Below, piece after piece: positions 28,936 through 37,538 of a stretch of DNA of 64,000 nt. Made by a program: the position numbers and the translations under genes. Every line of letters begins with the position of its first letter. The first letter of the stretch is position 1. The DNA comes from Cupriavidus neocaledonicus (GTDB lineage: Bacteria > Pseudomonadota > Gammaproteobacteria > Burkholderiales > Burkholderiaceae): contig NZ_AQUR01000099.1 of the NCBI RefSeq assembly GCF_000372525.1, forward strand, positions 62,001 through 126,000, written 5' to 3'. The notes under the pieces were generated by a model that saw only the letters and a program-made list of their open reading frames with translations, searched no databases and was not told the origin of the DNA.

Positions 28936-29376
28936 CTAGCGGCCGCCGCCGGTGATGTAGTGCTCCAGCTGCTCGATGATGAACTGCTGTTCGGAAATGA
29001 TGTCCTTGACCAGGTCGCCGATCGACAGCATGCCGATCAGCTCGTCGCCCTGCATCACCGGCAGGTGGCGCAGCCGGTGCCGGGTCATCAGCGCCATGCA
29101 TTCGTCGGTGGTCTGGTTGGCGCTGACGTAGATCACCGCGGTGGTCATGATGTCGCGCACCAGCGTCTCGCGCGAGGTGCGCTGCATCAGGATCACCTTG
29201 CGCGCGTAGTCGCGCTCGCTGATGATGCCCTTGATCTCGCCATGCTCGATGACCAGCAGCGCGCCGATGCCTTTCTCGGCCATCAGCTGCAGCGCGGCGT
29301 AGACGGACGCCGTGGGCGGGATGCTGTAGATGGCCTGACTCGGCTTGGACTCCAGAACCTGGCGTGCGGTTTTCAT
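28936..29376 (-). CDS. Two-CBS-domain protein
   Basis: A 146-residue cytoplasmic protein made of two tandem CBS motifs: the first about residues 15-68 (SVYAALQLMAEKGIGALLVIEHGEIKGIISERDYAR), the second about 82-137 (TTDECMALMTRHRLRHLPVMQGDELIGMLSIGDLVK). Together they form a Bateman module, which binds adenine nucleotides and regulates a partner protein. Stand-alone CBS-pair proteins of this type are common in Proteobacteria, and their partners are mostly unknown. Confidence 0.93.
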   Translation of the reverse strand: MKTARQVLESKPSQAIYSIPPTASVYAALQLMAEKGIGALLVIEHGEIKGIISERDYARKVILMQRTSRETLVRDIMTTAVIYVSANQTTDECMALMTRHRLRHLPVMQGDELIGMLSIGDLVKDIISEQQFIIEQLEHYITGGGR

Positions 29377-29504
29377 CACCAACTCCTTTTCCGTCGAGAA
29401 ACATGCGGCTGGCGCTACCTGGCTTGCTGCCAATGGAACCAGAGTAGCAAAGGAATGCGCAGGCTTACAGGGTGACTTACGCTAATCTTTGTAAGCAAGC
29501 GTGT

Positions 29505-29528
29505 GGCGCCGCCACTACAGGCGGCGCC
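29505..29528 (-). terminator. Hairpin after dbpA
   Basis: GGCGCCGCC, a six-base loop, GGCGGCGCC: a perfect 9-bp stem that begins 4 bases after the dbpA stop on the minus strand. It lacks a T-run. A second short inverted repeat (CTTAC...GTAAG, 29476-29494) follows. Confidence 0.65.
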
Positions 29529-29532
29529 CGCC

Positions 29533-30954
29533 TTACTCTGTCAGCATCCGCACCTTGACCTTCCTGCCCTTGACCTTGCCGGCGTTGAGCCGTTTCACCG
29601 CCTCGCGCCCGATGCTGCGCTCGACGGCGATATAGGTCGACATTTCCAGCACGTTGATCTTGCCGATCTGCTCCTTGGCAAAGCCGGCCTCGCCGGTCAG
29701 CGCGCCCAGGATGTCGCCCGGGCGGATCTTCTCCTTGCGCCCGCCCAGCATCTGCAACGTCACCATCGGCGCCAGCAGGCGCTCGGAGCCGGCCGGCGTC
29801 AGCTCGGCCAGCGGGTGCCATTCGAATTCGCCGCCGTGGTGCTGCTCCAGGTTGCCCACGCGCCCCATCTCGTCCATGCTGACCAGGCTGAAGGCCCAGC
29901 CCTCCTGCTCGGCACGCCCGGTGCGGCCGATGCGGTGCACGTGCACTTCCGGGTCGGGCGTGATCTCGACATTGATCACCGCCTCGAGCTGGGCGATATC
30001 GAGCCCGCGCGCCGCCACGTCGGTGGCCACCAGCACCGAGCAGCTGCGGTTGGCAAACTGCACCAGCACCTGGTCGCGCTCGCGCTGCTCCAGCTCGCCA
30101 TGCAGCGCCAGCGCCTGGTAGCCCTGCGCGCGCAGCAGTTCCACCAGGTCGCGGCAGCGCGCCTTGGTATTGCAGAACGCCAGCGTGCTGGCCGGGCGGA
30201 AGTGGTCCAGCAGCCGCGCCACGGCGTTCAGGCGCTCGCTCTCTTCCACCTCGTAGAAGCGCTGGCGGATGGTGCTGTTGTCGTGCGTGGCCTCCAGCTT
30301 GAGCGACTGCGGATTGCGCAGGAAGCGGTGGCTGAGCTTGTCGATGCCGGGCGGATAGGTCGCGGAGAACAGCAGCGTCTGCCGGTCCCGCGGGCAGCGG
30401 CTGGCCACATACGCAATATCGTCGAAGAAACCCATGTCCAGCATGCGGTCGGCTTCATCGAGTACCAGCGTGTTGATCGCCGCCAGGTCCAGGCTCCCTC
30501 GATCGATGTGATCGAGGATGCGCCCCGGCGTGCCGACCACGATATGCGCGCCATGGATCAGGCTGTCGACCTGCGGGCGCATCGGCGCGCCGCCGCACAG
30601 GGTCAGTACCTTGACGTTCTCTTCGGCGCGCGCCAGGCGGCGGATCTCCTGCGTGACCTGGTCGGCGAGTTCGCGCGTCGGGCACAGCACCATGGCCTGC
30701 ACGTCGAAGCGGCGCGGATCGAGCCGGTGCAGCAACGCCAGCCCGAACGCCGCGGTCTTGCCGCTGCCGGTCTTGGCCTGCGCCACCAGGTCATGGCCGG
30801 CCAATGTGATGGGCAGGCTGGCCGCCTGGATCGGCGTCATTTCGTCATAGCCCAGCTGCGCCAGCGTGGCGAGCATGGCGGGCGACAAGGGCAGGGTGGA
30901 GAAGGCGGGGCCGGCTGGCGGCGGCGGGGGGGCTTGGACGGGGGTCGAGTTCAT
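29533..30954 (-). CDS. dbpA: ATP-dependent RNA helicase DbpA
   Basis: DEAD-box helicase that acts in 50S ribosome assembly, 473 residues. Helicase motifs are complete: Q motif MTPIQ (39-43), Walker A AKTGSGKT (60-67), PTREL, DEAD (166-169), SAT, and the C-terminal HRIGRTGR. After residue 395 comes the DbpA-type RNA-binding domain (KIRPGDILGALTGEAGF), which in the E. coli enzyme recognises hairpin 92 of 23S rRNA. The N-terminal 20 residues are a proline-rich tail. It is followed by a hairpin terminator. Confidence 0.94.
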   Translation of the reverse strand: MNSTPVQAPPPPPAGPAFSTLPLSPAMLATLAQLGYDEMTPIQAASLPITLAGHDLVAQAKTGSGKTAAFGLALLHRLDPRRFDVQAMVLCPTRELADQVTQEIRRLARAEENVKVLTLCGGAPMRPQVDSLIHGAHIVVGTPGRILDHIDRGSLDLAAINTLVLDEADRMLDMGFFDDIAYVASRCPRDRQTLLFSATYPPGIDKLSHRFLRNPQSLKLEATHDNSTIRQRFYEVEESERLNAVARLLDHFRPASTLAFCNTKARCRDLVELLRAQGYQALALHGELEQRERDQVLVQFANRSCSVLVATDVAARGLDIAQLEAVINVEITPDPEVHVHRIGRTGRAEQEGWAFSLVSMDEMGRVGNLEQHHGGEFEWHPLAELTPAGSERLLAPMVTLQMLGGRKEKIRPGDILGALTGEAGFAKEQIGKINVLEMSTYIAVERSIGREAVKRLNAGKVKGRKVKVRMLTE

Positions 30955-30976
30955 GCGGGATTATAGCGAGCCGGCG

Positions 30977-31912
30977 TCAGGCATCCGTGGCGGCGGGCGG
31001 GGTCCAGCCCAGCCGCTCCAGCAAGGCCTGCGCGGCCGCCGGCGCGCGTTCCTTGGCACCGTTGATGAAGAAGATAAAGACCTCGCGCCTGCGTGCCGCG
31101 GGCTTGCGGTCCTCAAGCCTCGGCAGGTCATCGGGTTGCGCGCCCTGCGCCCAAGACTGCGCGCGCATGGCCCACGCGTCGAGCGCCTTCGGGCCATAGC
31201 CGGTCTTCAGCTTCGCGCTGCTTTCCATCAGCCGCGCGTAGACGAAGTCCGCGGTCAGGTCGGCCATCGACGGGAATTTCCGGGCGTCGGTGAAGACCGT
31301 GGCGGCCTTGTACTTGCGCGCGAGACCGAGATAGTCCGGCGACCTGAAACTGTCGTGCCGCACCTCCAGCACGTGACGCAGTGTCACGCCTTCGACGGAT
31401 GCCGGCAGCAATTGCAGGAAGGCTTCGAAGTCCTCCGCATCGAACTGCTTGGTCGGCGCGAACTGCCACACCACCGGCCCCAGCTTGCGGCCCAGCTCGG
31501 CAATGCCGCTGTCGATAAAGCGCGCGATCGACTCGCCGGACTCCGCCAGCACGCGGCGGTTGGTGGCAAAGCGCGAGGCCTTCACCGCAAAGACGAAGTC
31601 ATCGGGGGTCTCGTCGCGCCACTTGGCGAACGAGGTGCGCTTCTGCGTGCCGTGATAGGTGCTGTTGATCTCGATCGCGCTGAGGTGCCGGCTGGCATAG
31701 GCCAGTTCGCGCGACTGCGGCAGTGTCGCGGGATAGAAATTGTCGCGCCATGGCGCGTAGTTCCAGCCGCCGATGCCGACGCGCACCAGCCCGGCCGGCG
31801 CGGCGGCCTTGCGCGATGGCGCGGCCGATGGGGTGTTGGACGGGGCCCTGGACGCGGCCGCAGACGTTGCGGCTGGCGTGGCTGCGGCCTTCGCCGCGGT
31901 GCGTGCTGGCAT
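30977..31912 (-). CDS. DUF72 family protein (YecE-like)
   Basis: A 311-residue protein. After an Ala/Ser/Pro-rich N-terminus of about 40 residues comes the DUF72 TIM-barrel-like domain: VRVGIGGWNYAPWRDNFYP, AIEINSTYHGTQKRTSFAKW, FVFAVKASRFATNRR and PVVWQFAPTKQFD. The function of the family is not established, although the fold and conserved residues suggest an enzyme. The stop lies 22 bases before the dbpA start on the same strand, so the two may be co-transcribed. Confidence 0.9.
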   Translation of the reverse strand: MPARTAAKAAATPAATSAAASRAPSNTPSAAPSRKAAAPAGLVRVGIGGWNYAPWRDNFYPATLPQSRELAYASRHLSAIEINSTYHGTQKRTSFAKWRDETPDDFVFAVKASRFATNRRVLAESGESIARFIDSGIAELGRKLGPVVWQFAPTKQFDAEDFEAFLQLLPASVEGVTLRHVLEVRHDSFRSPDYLGLARKYKAATVFTDARKFPSMADLTADFVYARLMESSAKLKTGYGPKALDAWAMRAQSWAQGAQPDDLPRLEDRKPAARRREVFIFFINGAKERAPAAAQALLERLGWTPPAATDA

Positions 31913-31997
31913 GGCGCGGTCTCCCGAGACGCGAGACTGGCAGTCTAGCGGGAAACCGCGCCGCGTGGTGGCGGCACGGCCGGAAGCCGTCGCCCAT

Positions 31998-32033
31998 AAA
32001 AAAAACCGGAAGAGGGCAATGCCCCCTTCCGGC
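31998..32033 (-). terminator. Intrinsic terminator of the DUF4382 gene
   Basis: On the minus strand, CCGGAAG...CTTCCGG encloses an inner GGGC...GCCC pairing and is followed by eight T residues (the A-run at 31998-32005 on the plus strand). It lies just after the stop of the DUF4382 lipoprotein gene and before the DUF72 gene, so the two are probably separate transcripts. Confidence 0.93.
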
Positions 32034-32056
32034 CCGCTCCCCGAATCCCCCGGGTT

Positions 32057-33259
32057 TCAGAACGAGAAGTTCAGCAGCACGTCAGCGATGTTGACGTCCG
32101 CGGGCTGCGTCTGCACGGCCCCGCCGATGCTGGTGGCCTGGATGCTGTACTTGCCCGCCGCGGCGCCATCCGGTGCCAGCGGGATCGGCAGCGCGGCCTG
32201 GTAGGTGCCGATCACCGGCGCGGCCACCGGCAGCGCGGGTTCGGTCGCGAACAGGCTGTAGGCACCGGTATCGCTGGCCGCCGCCGTCGCGGCGATTTCA
32301 AAGGTACCGCCGTTGACCAGCTGCAGTGCGCGCAGCGTGGCTTCGGCCGAAGCCGGTGCCACCACGCCCGAGACGCGGCGATAGGTCGATGCCGGCAGCG
32401 TCAGCGGTGCCGCGGCGGTCGAGATCGCCGTGGGCGTACCCACCACCACCGGCACGCCGCGCACGATGCCCGCCGCCTTGGCGTTGGCCGCACCCGGCAC
32501 CACCACCACGTCGACCGGACCGGCCGTGCTGCTTTGCTCGATCGGCGACAGGCGGAAACTGCCGTTGGCATCCGCCACGGTCGACTTCACCACCACGCCA
32601 TTGCGCTCGGCGTAGACGCGCGCACCCGGTGCCGCGGCCACCACGCCGTTGACTTCGCCGCTGACGGTCATCGGGATCGCGGTCACCACCGGCTTCAGGC
32701 CATAGGTGCCGTTGCCGCGCGTCACCACCGACTTGCAGGCGTCGAAGTCCAGCACCAGGTCGGTCAGCGTATCGCGCGCCACTGTGAACGGACGATTGAT
32801 CTCGATGCCGGACTGGACCGCGCTGGGCGTATCGAGCGGCTGCTCGGCGCCGCCCACGGGCACCACCGAATTGGCCAGGGCCGAGGCACCGCCACCGCGG
32901 TTGGCATCGAGCACCAGGCGCACCTGCTGGTAGTTGCCCGCCGGCAGTGCGGTCTGACCCAGCACCGTCATCACGCCGTTGGTCAGCGACAGCAGGTCGA
33001 TCTTGCGCGCGGGCACGACGTCGATATCGACCCAGCCCCCGGCGCTGGCCTCGGCGCTGGCGCTGCTGTGCACGCGCACCTTGTTCACGGTGACGAAGAC
33101 ATTGCTGAAGCCGCAGGCCGGCGCATCGGTCATCGACACCTGCAGCGTGCCGCGGCCGGGGCCATCGTCGCCGCCGCCACCGCCGCAGGCGGCCAGCGCA
33201 AGCGCGCCGCTCAGGGCCAGCAGTCGCAACGGTGCAGAAGTATTAGAAAGGACTGACAC
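32057..33259 (-). CDS. DUF4382-domain lipoprotein
   Basis: A 400-residue predicted lipoprotein. From the GTG at 33259 the signal peptide runs to lipobox LAAC with Cys25, followed by a Gly/Asp linker typical of surface or outer-membrane lipoproteins. GGAG lies 8 bases upstream of that GTG. The DUF4382 domain spans about residues 35-190 (GTLQVSMTDAPACGFSNVFVTVNKVRVH) and is followed by a carboxypeptidase-like beta-sandwich region (VSGEVNGVVAAAPGARVYAERNGVV). Such proteins are thought to be envelope-exposed; the ligand is unknown. It has its own strong terminator. Confidence 0.87.
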   Translation of the reverse strand: MSVLSNTSAPLRLLALSGALALAACGGGGGDDGPGRGTLQVSMTDAPACGFSNVFVTVNKVRVHSSASAEASAGGWVDIDVVPARKIDLLSLTNGVMTVLGQTALPAGNYQQVRLVLDANRGGGASALANSVVPVGGAEQPLDTPSAVQSGIEINRPFTVARDTLTDLVLDFDACKSVVTRGNGTYGLKPVVTAIPMTVSGEVNGVVAAAPGARVYAERNGVVVKSTVADANGSFRLSPIEQSSTAGPVDVVVVPGAANAKAAGIVRGVPVVVGTPTAISTAAAPLTLPASTYRRVSGVVAPASAEATLRALQLVNGGTFEIAATAAASDTGAYSLFATEPALPVAAPVIGTYQAALPIPLAPDGAAAGKYSIQATSIGGAVQTQPADVNIADVLLNFSF

Positions 33260-33791
33260 GGTGGTTTCTCCGCTTTGTTGTTTGTGGGGTGATCGGAGCA
33301 TATGTTGCGGTTCGCATAATCGTTGTAAATCTTTGTAATACGTTGTGAAAAAGTCCGCGCCTGGCTTGCATTGCCGCTCCGGCTGACCTGGAACAACGCA
33401 AGCTGCGTTGACTGGCTGATTTCCATGCAGTGCCGCACGGCTTCTGCTGCGGCCGCGCTGTTGACCGTGCATGAGGCGTTCGGCTTTGTCGTTGCGCCGC
33501 GGCGCGACGCCTATTGCGGTGCATTGACGCTATCCGGCCCACGCGCACGAGCCGGCCGGTATTTGCACCGCGTGCCTGCGCGCAGCGGCCGATTCCACTT
33601 GCCGCCCCACCGAGAAAGCGCCGGGTCGCGCACGATTTCGATGCATTGTTTCGTCAACGTCTTCTACGGCGCGCGATATGCATCACATCGCTCAAGTCAG
33701 CGGGCCGCGCTCCGTATACAGCGGGGTGGAAATCCCACGCTGCAGATTCCTGCAAACGCCCCCAACGATTCCTTACGAAGGATTCCCCTTG
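33260..33791. other. 532-bp gap between DUF4382 and chemoreceptor genes
   Basis: No convincing gene. It should hold the promoters of both divergent genes. The part next to the DUF4382 gene (33280-33350) is AT-richer, as expected for its promoter. A GC-rich palindrome GCGCCGCGGCGC at 33494-33505, flanked by CGT and ACG, could form a hairpin. No clear sigma-28 promoter for the chemoreceptor was found. Confidence 0.5.
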
Positions 33792-35591
33792 ATGTTCACT
33801 ACCATCCGCGCGCGGATCGTGGCCCTGTGCGTCGCCATCGTGGTCGCCGCGCTCGCCATCAACACGGCACTGAACCAGTTCGTTGCCAATCGCCATAACG
33901 AAGACGCCATCGACCGCAGCCTGGCCGCCGTGCAAAGCGGCCATGCCAGCGCCATCGTCGACTGGGTGGCCTCGCACAGCCGGATGATCGAGTCGCTGCA
34001 GGACGCCGTGCTGCAGCCCGAACCCGATGCTGCGCTAAGACAGATCGCCCGGGCCGGCGGCTTTACCAACGTCTATGTCGGCTACGCCGACAAGACCGCG
34101 AAGTTCTCCAACCCGCAAGGCATCCCGCCCGGCTACGACCCCACCGGCCGCCCCTGGTACCAGCAGGCCGCCGCGGCCGGCAAACCCGTGGTCACGCCGC
34201 CTTACGTCGATGCCGGCACCGGCAAGCTGGTGGTGGCATTCGCCGCGCCAGTGGTGCGCGACGGTGCGGTGCAGGCCGTGGTGTCCGGCGATGTGGCGAT
34301 GGATACGGTGATCGCCAACGTCAAGGCGATCCACCCGTCGCCGGCCAGCTTCGGCATGCTGGTGGCCCGGAACGGCGCCATCGTCGCCCACACCGACGAC
34401 AAGCTCACGCTCAAGCCGGTCACGGAGCTCGTGCCGGCGCTGGGCGCCGACAAGCTCGCAGCGCTGGCCGGCGCGAAGGCGCCGCTGGCAGTCGACGTGC
34501 ACGGCAGCACCAAGCTGCTCGGCGCGCGCGCCATCCCCGGCACCGACTGGCTGGTGATCGTCGCGATCGACCAGGCCGAGGCCACCGCCGGCATGCGCTC
34601 CGTGCTGATCGCCTCGGTGATGGCGCTGGTGCTGATCGCCGGCGTCGCCGCCGCGGTGGTCTGGGGCGTAGCGACGATGTCGCTGCGCGGCCTGTCCACC
34701 GTGCGCGATGCCATGGATGCGATCGGCTCCGGCGACGGCGACCTGACCCAGCGCCTGCCCGCCGACGGCAACGACGAGGTCGCGCAGATCGCCCGCGCCT
34801 TCAACACCTTTGCCGACAAGCTCTGCACCATCATGCGCCAGATCCGCGACGCGAGCGAATCGGTGCGCGCCGCCGCCGATGAAATCGCCGCCGGCAACAT
34901 GGACCTGTCGCGCCGCACCGAGTCCGCCGCCGCCAGCCTGCAGCAGACCGCCGCGTCGATGGAAGAAATCACCGCCACCGTCGGCCAGTCGGCCAGCTCG
35001 GCGCAGCACGCCAACGACTCCGTCGCCGCCGCCTCGCGCGTGGCCGGCGACGGCGGCGTGGTAATCGGCGAAGTGATCAGCACCATGGGCCAGATCGAGA
35101 CCGCGTCGGTCAAGGTGTCGGACATCATCGGCGTGATCGAGGGCATCGCCTTCCAGACCAACATCCTGGCGCTGAACGCCGCCGTCGAAGCCGCGCGCGC
35201 CGGCGACCAGGGCCGGGGCTTCGCCGTCGTTGCCGGCGAGGTGCGCGCGCTGGCGCAGCGCAGCGCCCAGGCCGCGCGCGAGATCAAGATCCTGATCGAG
35301 ACCACCGTGGGCAGCGTCGCCTCGGGTTCAGAGCAGGTCCGCCGCGCCGGCGACACCATGGGCGAGATCGTCAGCAACGTCTCGAAAGTGACCGGCATTA
35401 TCAACGAGATCACTCACGCGACGATGGAACAGACCCGCGGCATTCAAGAGGTGAATATGGCGGTGAGCCAGCTGGACCAGATGGTGCAGCAGAACGCGGC
35501 GCTGGTGGAGCAGTCGACGGCGGCGGCCGCGGCGCTGCAGACGCAGGCCGGCAGCCTTGCGGGGGCGGTGGGCCAGTTCAGGCTGGGCTGA
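33792..35591 (+). CDS. Methyl-accepting chemotaxis protein with dCache domain
   Basis: Transmembrane chemoreceptor, 599 residues. Helix 1 is at about 8-27, and a periplasmic double-Cache sensor domain runs from about 40 to 270 ([42 protein letters not shown]). Helix 2 is at about 275-297, followed by HAMP and a cytoplasmic signalling domain with the hairpin tip [37 protein letters not shown]. The Cache motif DxTGRPWYxxA is typical of amino-acid or organic-acid sensors. The start is the ATG with GAAGGA upstream. The C-terminus has no CheR-binding pentapeptide. Confidence 0.95.
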   Translation: MFTTIRARIVALCVAIVVAALAINTALNQFVANRHNEDAIDRSLAAVQSGHASAIVDWVASHSRMIESLQDAVLQPEPDAALRQIARAGGFTNVYVGYADKTAKFSNPQGIPPGYDPTGRPWYQQAAAAGKPVVTPPYVDAGTGKLVVAFAAPVVRDGAVQAVVSGDVAMDTVIANVKAIHPSPASFGMLVARNGAIVAHTDDKLTLKPVTELVPALGADKLAALAGAKAPLAVDVHGSTKLLGARAIPGTDWLVIVAIDQAEATAGMRSVLIASVMALVLIAGVAAAVVWGVATMSLRGLSTVRDAMDAIGSGDGDLTQRLPADGNDEVAQIARAFNTFADKLCTIMRQIRDASESVRAAADEIAAGNMDLSRRTESAAASLQQTAASMEEITATVGQSASSAQHANDSVAAASRVAGDGGVVIGEVISTMGQIETASVKVSDIIGVIEGIAFQTNILALNAAVEAARAGDQGRGFAVVAGEVRALAQRSAQAAREIKILIETTVGSVASGSEQVRRAGDTMGEIVSNVSKVTGIINEITHATMEQTRGIQEVNMAVSQLDQMVQQNAALVEQSTAAAAALQTQAGSLAGAVGQFRLG

Positions 35592-35603
35592 GATTCGCGG
35601 CCG

Positions 35604-36047
35604 TCAGCGCGATTTGGCCGGCGGCACGGGCACTCGTTCACGCCGCCCGCCGATCGCCCCGGTGCCAGCGGCCTTCACGATCCTTCGGAACGTCGGGCAC
35701 TCCATATGGCTCGGCGCCGGGCACACCGCCGCATGGCGCAGCCCGTCGCGCATTGCCGTCAGCTTGCGGATGGTGCGGTCGAGCTCGTCGGCCTTGGCGG
35801 CCAGCATCTGCCGGTCGATGCGCGGCTGGCCCTGCGGCGAGAACATCCGCGCAATGTCGTCCAGCGAGAAGCCGGCCGCGCGCCCCAGCGCGATCAGCGC
35901 CAGCCGCTCAAGCACCGCCGCATCGAACACCCGGCGCATGCCGCGCCGGCCGATCGACGCGATCAGTCCCTTTTCCTCGTAGTAGCGCAGCGTCGAGGCC
36001 GGCACGCCGGCCTGCCGCGCCACTTCCGCAATATCCAGGCTTTTCAC
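35604..36047 (-). CDS. MerR-family regulator, SoxR-like with reduced Cys cluster
   Basis: A 147-residue MerR regulator. The HTH is at residues 3-40 (AEVARQAGVPASTLRYYEEKGLI), followed by the dimerisation helix. In place of SoxR's four-cysteine [2Fe-2S] cluster (C-x2-C-x-C-x5-C) it has Cys109, His114 and Cys117 (VCPAPSHMECP). The 8-residue spacing matches only the second and fourth SoxR cysteines, so a different metal or a thiol switch is more likely. A sequence resembling the SoxR box lies just upstream. It is divergent from a methyltransferase gene and nearly abuts the chemoreceptor gene tail to tail. Confidence 0.88.
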   Translation of the reverse strand: MKSLDIAEVARQAGVPASTLRYYEEKGLIASIGRRGMRRVFDAAVLERLALIALGRAAGFSLDDIARMFSPQGQPRIDRQMLAAKADELDRTIRKLTAMRDGLRHAAVCPAPSHMECPTFRRIVKAAGTGAIGGRRERVPVPPAKSR

Positions 36048-36050
36048 CGC

Positions 36051-36072
36051 TTGACCTCAAGTCGACTTGAAC
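36051..36072 (+). promoter_or_regulatory. SoxR-box-like MerR operator and promoter
   Basis: TTGACC (36051-36056) would be the -35 box toward the methyltransferase gene, and the dyad CCTCAAG-TCGA-CTTGAAC (36055-36072) follows it. It matches 14 of 18 bases of the classical SoxR box CCTCAAGTTAACTTGAGG. As in other MerR-type promoters, the operator sits in the spacer between -35 and a weak -10, so the regulator can activate by DNA distortion. The MerR start codon is only a few bases away, which suggests autoregulation. Confidence 0.72.
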
Positions 36073-36112
36073 TGGCACAGTGTAGCTTCCAGCCACGCAA
36101 GGAGATACGACC

Positions 36113-36988
36113 ATGGGTGAACAACGGCAAACCAGCGGCAACGGCGGCGAGCAGGCCGCACTGTGGAACGGTGCATCGGGCCAGGCCTGGGTCGAGCACC
36201 AGGGCCTGCTGGACGGCATGTTCCGGCCCCTGGAACTGCATCTGCTCGAAGCCGCGGGCAAGGCCGCGGCACAACGCATCCTCGACGTCGGCTGCGGCAC
36301 CGGCAGCACCACGCTGGCGCTGGCGCGGCAACTGGGTGACGCGGGCCGCTGCACCGGCATCGATATTTCCGCGCCGATGCTCGCCGCGGCGCGCTCCCGC
36401 GCCCAGCGCGATGGCATCAACGCAACCTTTGTCCACGCCGATGCGCAGGAGCACGCCTTCGCCCCGGCGAGCTTCGACATGATCGTGTCGCGCCTGGGCG
36501 TGATGTTCTTCAGCGATCCGGTGCGCGCCTTCGCCAACCTGCGCTGGGCCGCGACGTCCGATGCCACGCTGCACTGCATCGCCTGGCGCAGCGCTGCCGA
36601 GAACCCTTTCATGACCACCGCCGAGCGCGCCGCCGCCCCGCTGCTGCCAAACCTGCCGCCCCGGCAGCCTGGCGCGCCGGGCCAGTTTGCCTTCGGCGAC
36701 CGCGAGCGTGTGCTTTCGATCCTGCAAGCGAGCGGCTGGGGCGATATCGACATCCGCCCGACCGACGTGACCTGCACGCTGCCGCAGCCAGCCCTGGCCG
36801 GCTACCTGGCGCGGCTTGGCCCGGTCGGGCTGGCGCTGCAAGGCGCCGACGCCACCACGCGCGAGCGCGTCGCCACAGCCGTGCGCGCCGCATTCGAGCC
36901 CTACGTGCACGGCGACACCGTGCGCTACACCGCAGCGTGCTGGACCATCACGGCGCGCGCGACCGCGGCCGCGTCGCGCAACGGCTAG
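36113..36988 (+). CDS. SAM-dependent class I methyltransferase
   Basis: A 291-residue Rossmann-fold methyltransferase. The SAM-binding motif I is ILDVGCGTGSTTLALA (about 56-71), followed by the acidic end of strand 2 (GIDISAPML) and motif IV/post-I region FDMIVSRLGVMFFSDP. Methyl-acceptor residues are not predictable, so the substrate is unknown. It is the presumed target of the divergently encoded SoxR-like regulator and lies 10 bases upstream of a DUF2938 membrane protein gene, so they form an operon. Confidence 0.9.
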   Translation: MGEQRQTSGNGGEQAALWNGASGQAWVEHQGLLDGMFRPLELHLLEAAGKAAAQRILDVGCGTGSTTLALARQLGDAGRCTGIDISAPMLAAARSRAQRDGINATFVHADAQEHAFAPASFDMIVSRLGVMFFSDPVRAFANLRWAATSDATLHCIAWRSAAENPFMTTAERAAAPLLPNLPPRQPGAPGQFAFGDRERVLSILQASGWGDIDIRPTDVTCTLPQPALAGYLARLGPVGLALQGADATTRERVATAVRAAFEPYVHGDTVRYTAACWTITARATAAASRNG

Positions 36989-36998
36989 GACGCCGGCC

Positions 36999-37508
36999 AT
37001 GCCCGACAGCACGACAACGCTGCTGCTCCATGCCGCGATCATCGGCACCGGCGCCACGCTGGTCATGGATGCGTGGGCCATCCTGCGCCAACGGCTGCTC
37101 GGCGTGCCTGCGCTGAACTATGGCCTGGTCGGCCGCTGGCTGGCCTGGCTACCGCGCGGACGTTTCCACCATCAACCCATCGCCGCCACACCACCGGTGC
37201 GTGGCGAGCACGCCATCGGCTGGATCGCGCATTACCTGACCGGTATCGCGTTCGCGGGAATACTGCTGGGGCTATGGGGCCTCGACTGGGTACGACAGCC
37301 GACGCTGGCGTCCGCCGTGGTCGTCGGCATCGGCAGCGTCGCCGCGCCCTTCCTGCTGATGCAGCCCGCTATGGGCGCCGGTATCGCGGCCAGCCACACG
37401 CCACGGCCGAATCTGGCACGGATGCATAGCCTGGTGACGCATGCGGTTTTCGGGGTGGGATTGTATGCGGCGGGTTGGGGGGCGCGGCTGGCGACCAAAT
37501 CGCTCTGA
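36999..37508 (+). CDS. DUF2938 membrane protein
   Basis: A 169-residue protein with about four hydrophobic helices (LLLHAAIIGTGATLVMDAW, IAHYLTGIAFAGILLGLWGL, ASAVVVGIGSVAAPFLLMQPAMG, LVTHAVFGVGLYAAGWG) and conserved His/Arg-rich loops (GRFHHQPI, HTPRPNLARMHSL). It matches the DUF2938 family of inner-membrane proteins of unknown function. It is co-transcribed with the methyltransferase and is presumably under the same SoxR-like control. Confidence 0.88.
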   Translation: MPDSTTTLLLHAAIIGTGATLVMDAWAILRQRLLGVPALNYGLVGRWLAWLPRGRFHHQPIAATPPVRGEHAIGWIAHYLTGIAFAGILLGLWGLDWVRQPTLASAVVVGIGSVAAPFLLMQPAMGAGIAASHTPRPNLARMHSLVTHAVFGVGLYAAGWGARLATKSL

Positions 37509-37538
37509 TCTGCGGCCAGCCAAGCCGATTGGCAGCAG

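Noticed and set aside
33494..33505. GC palindrome as an intrinsic terminator
   Set aside because: It has no T-run and lies between divergent genes, where a terminator is not expected.
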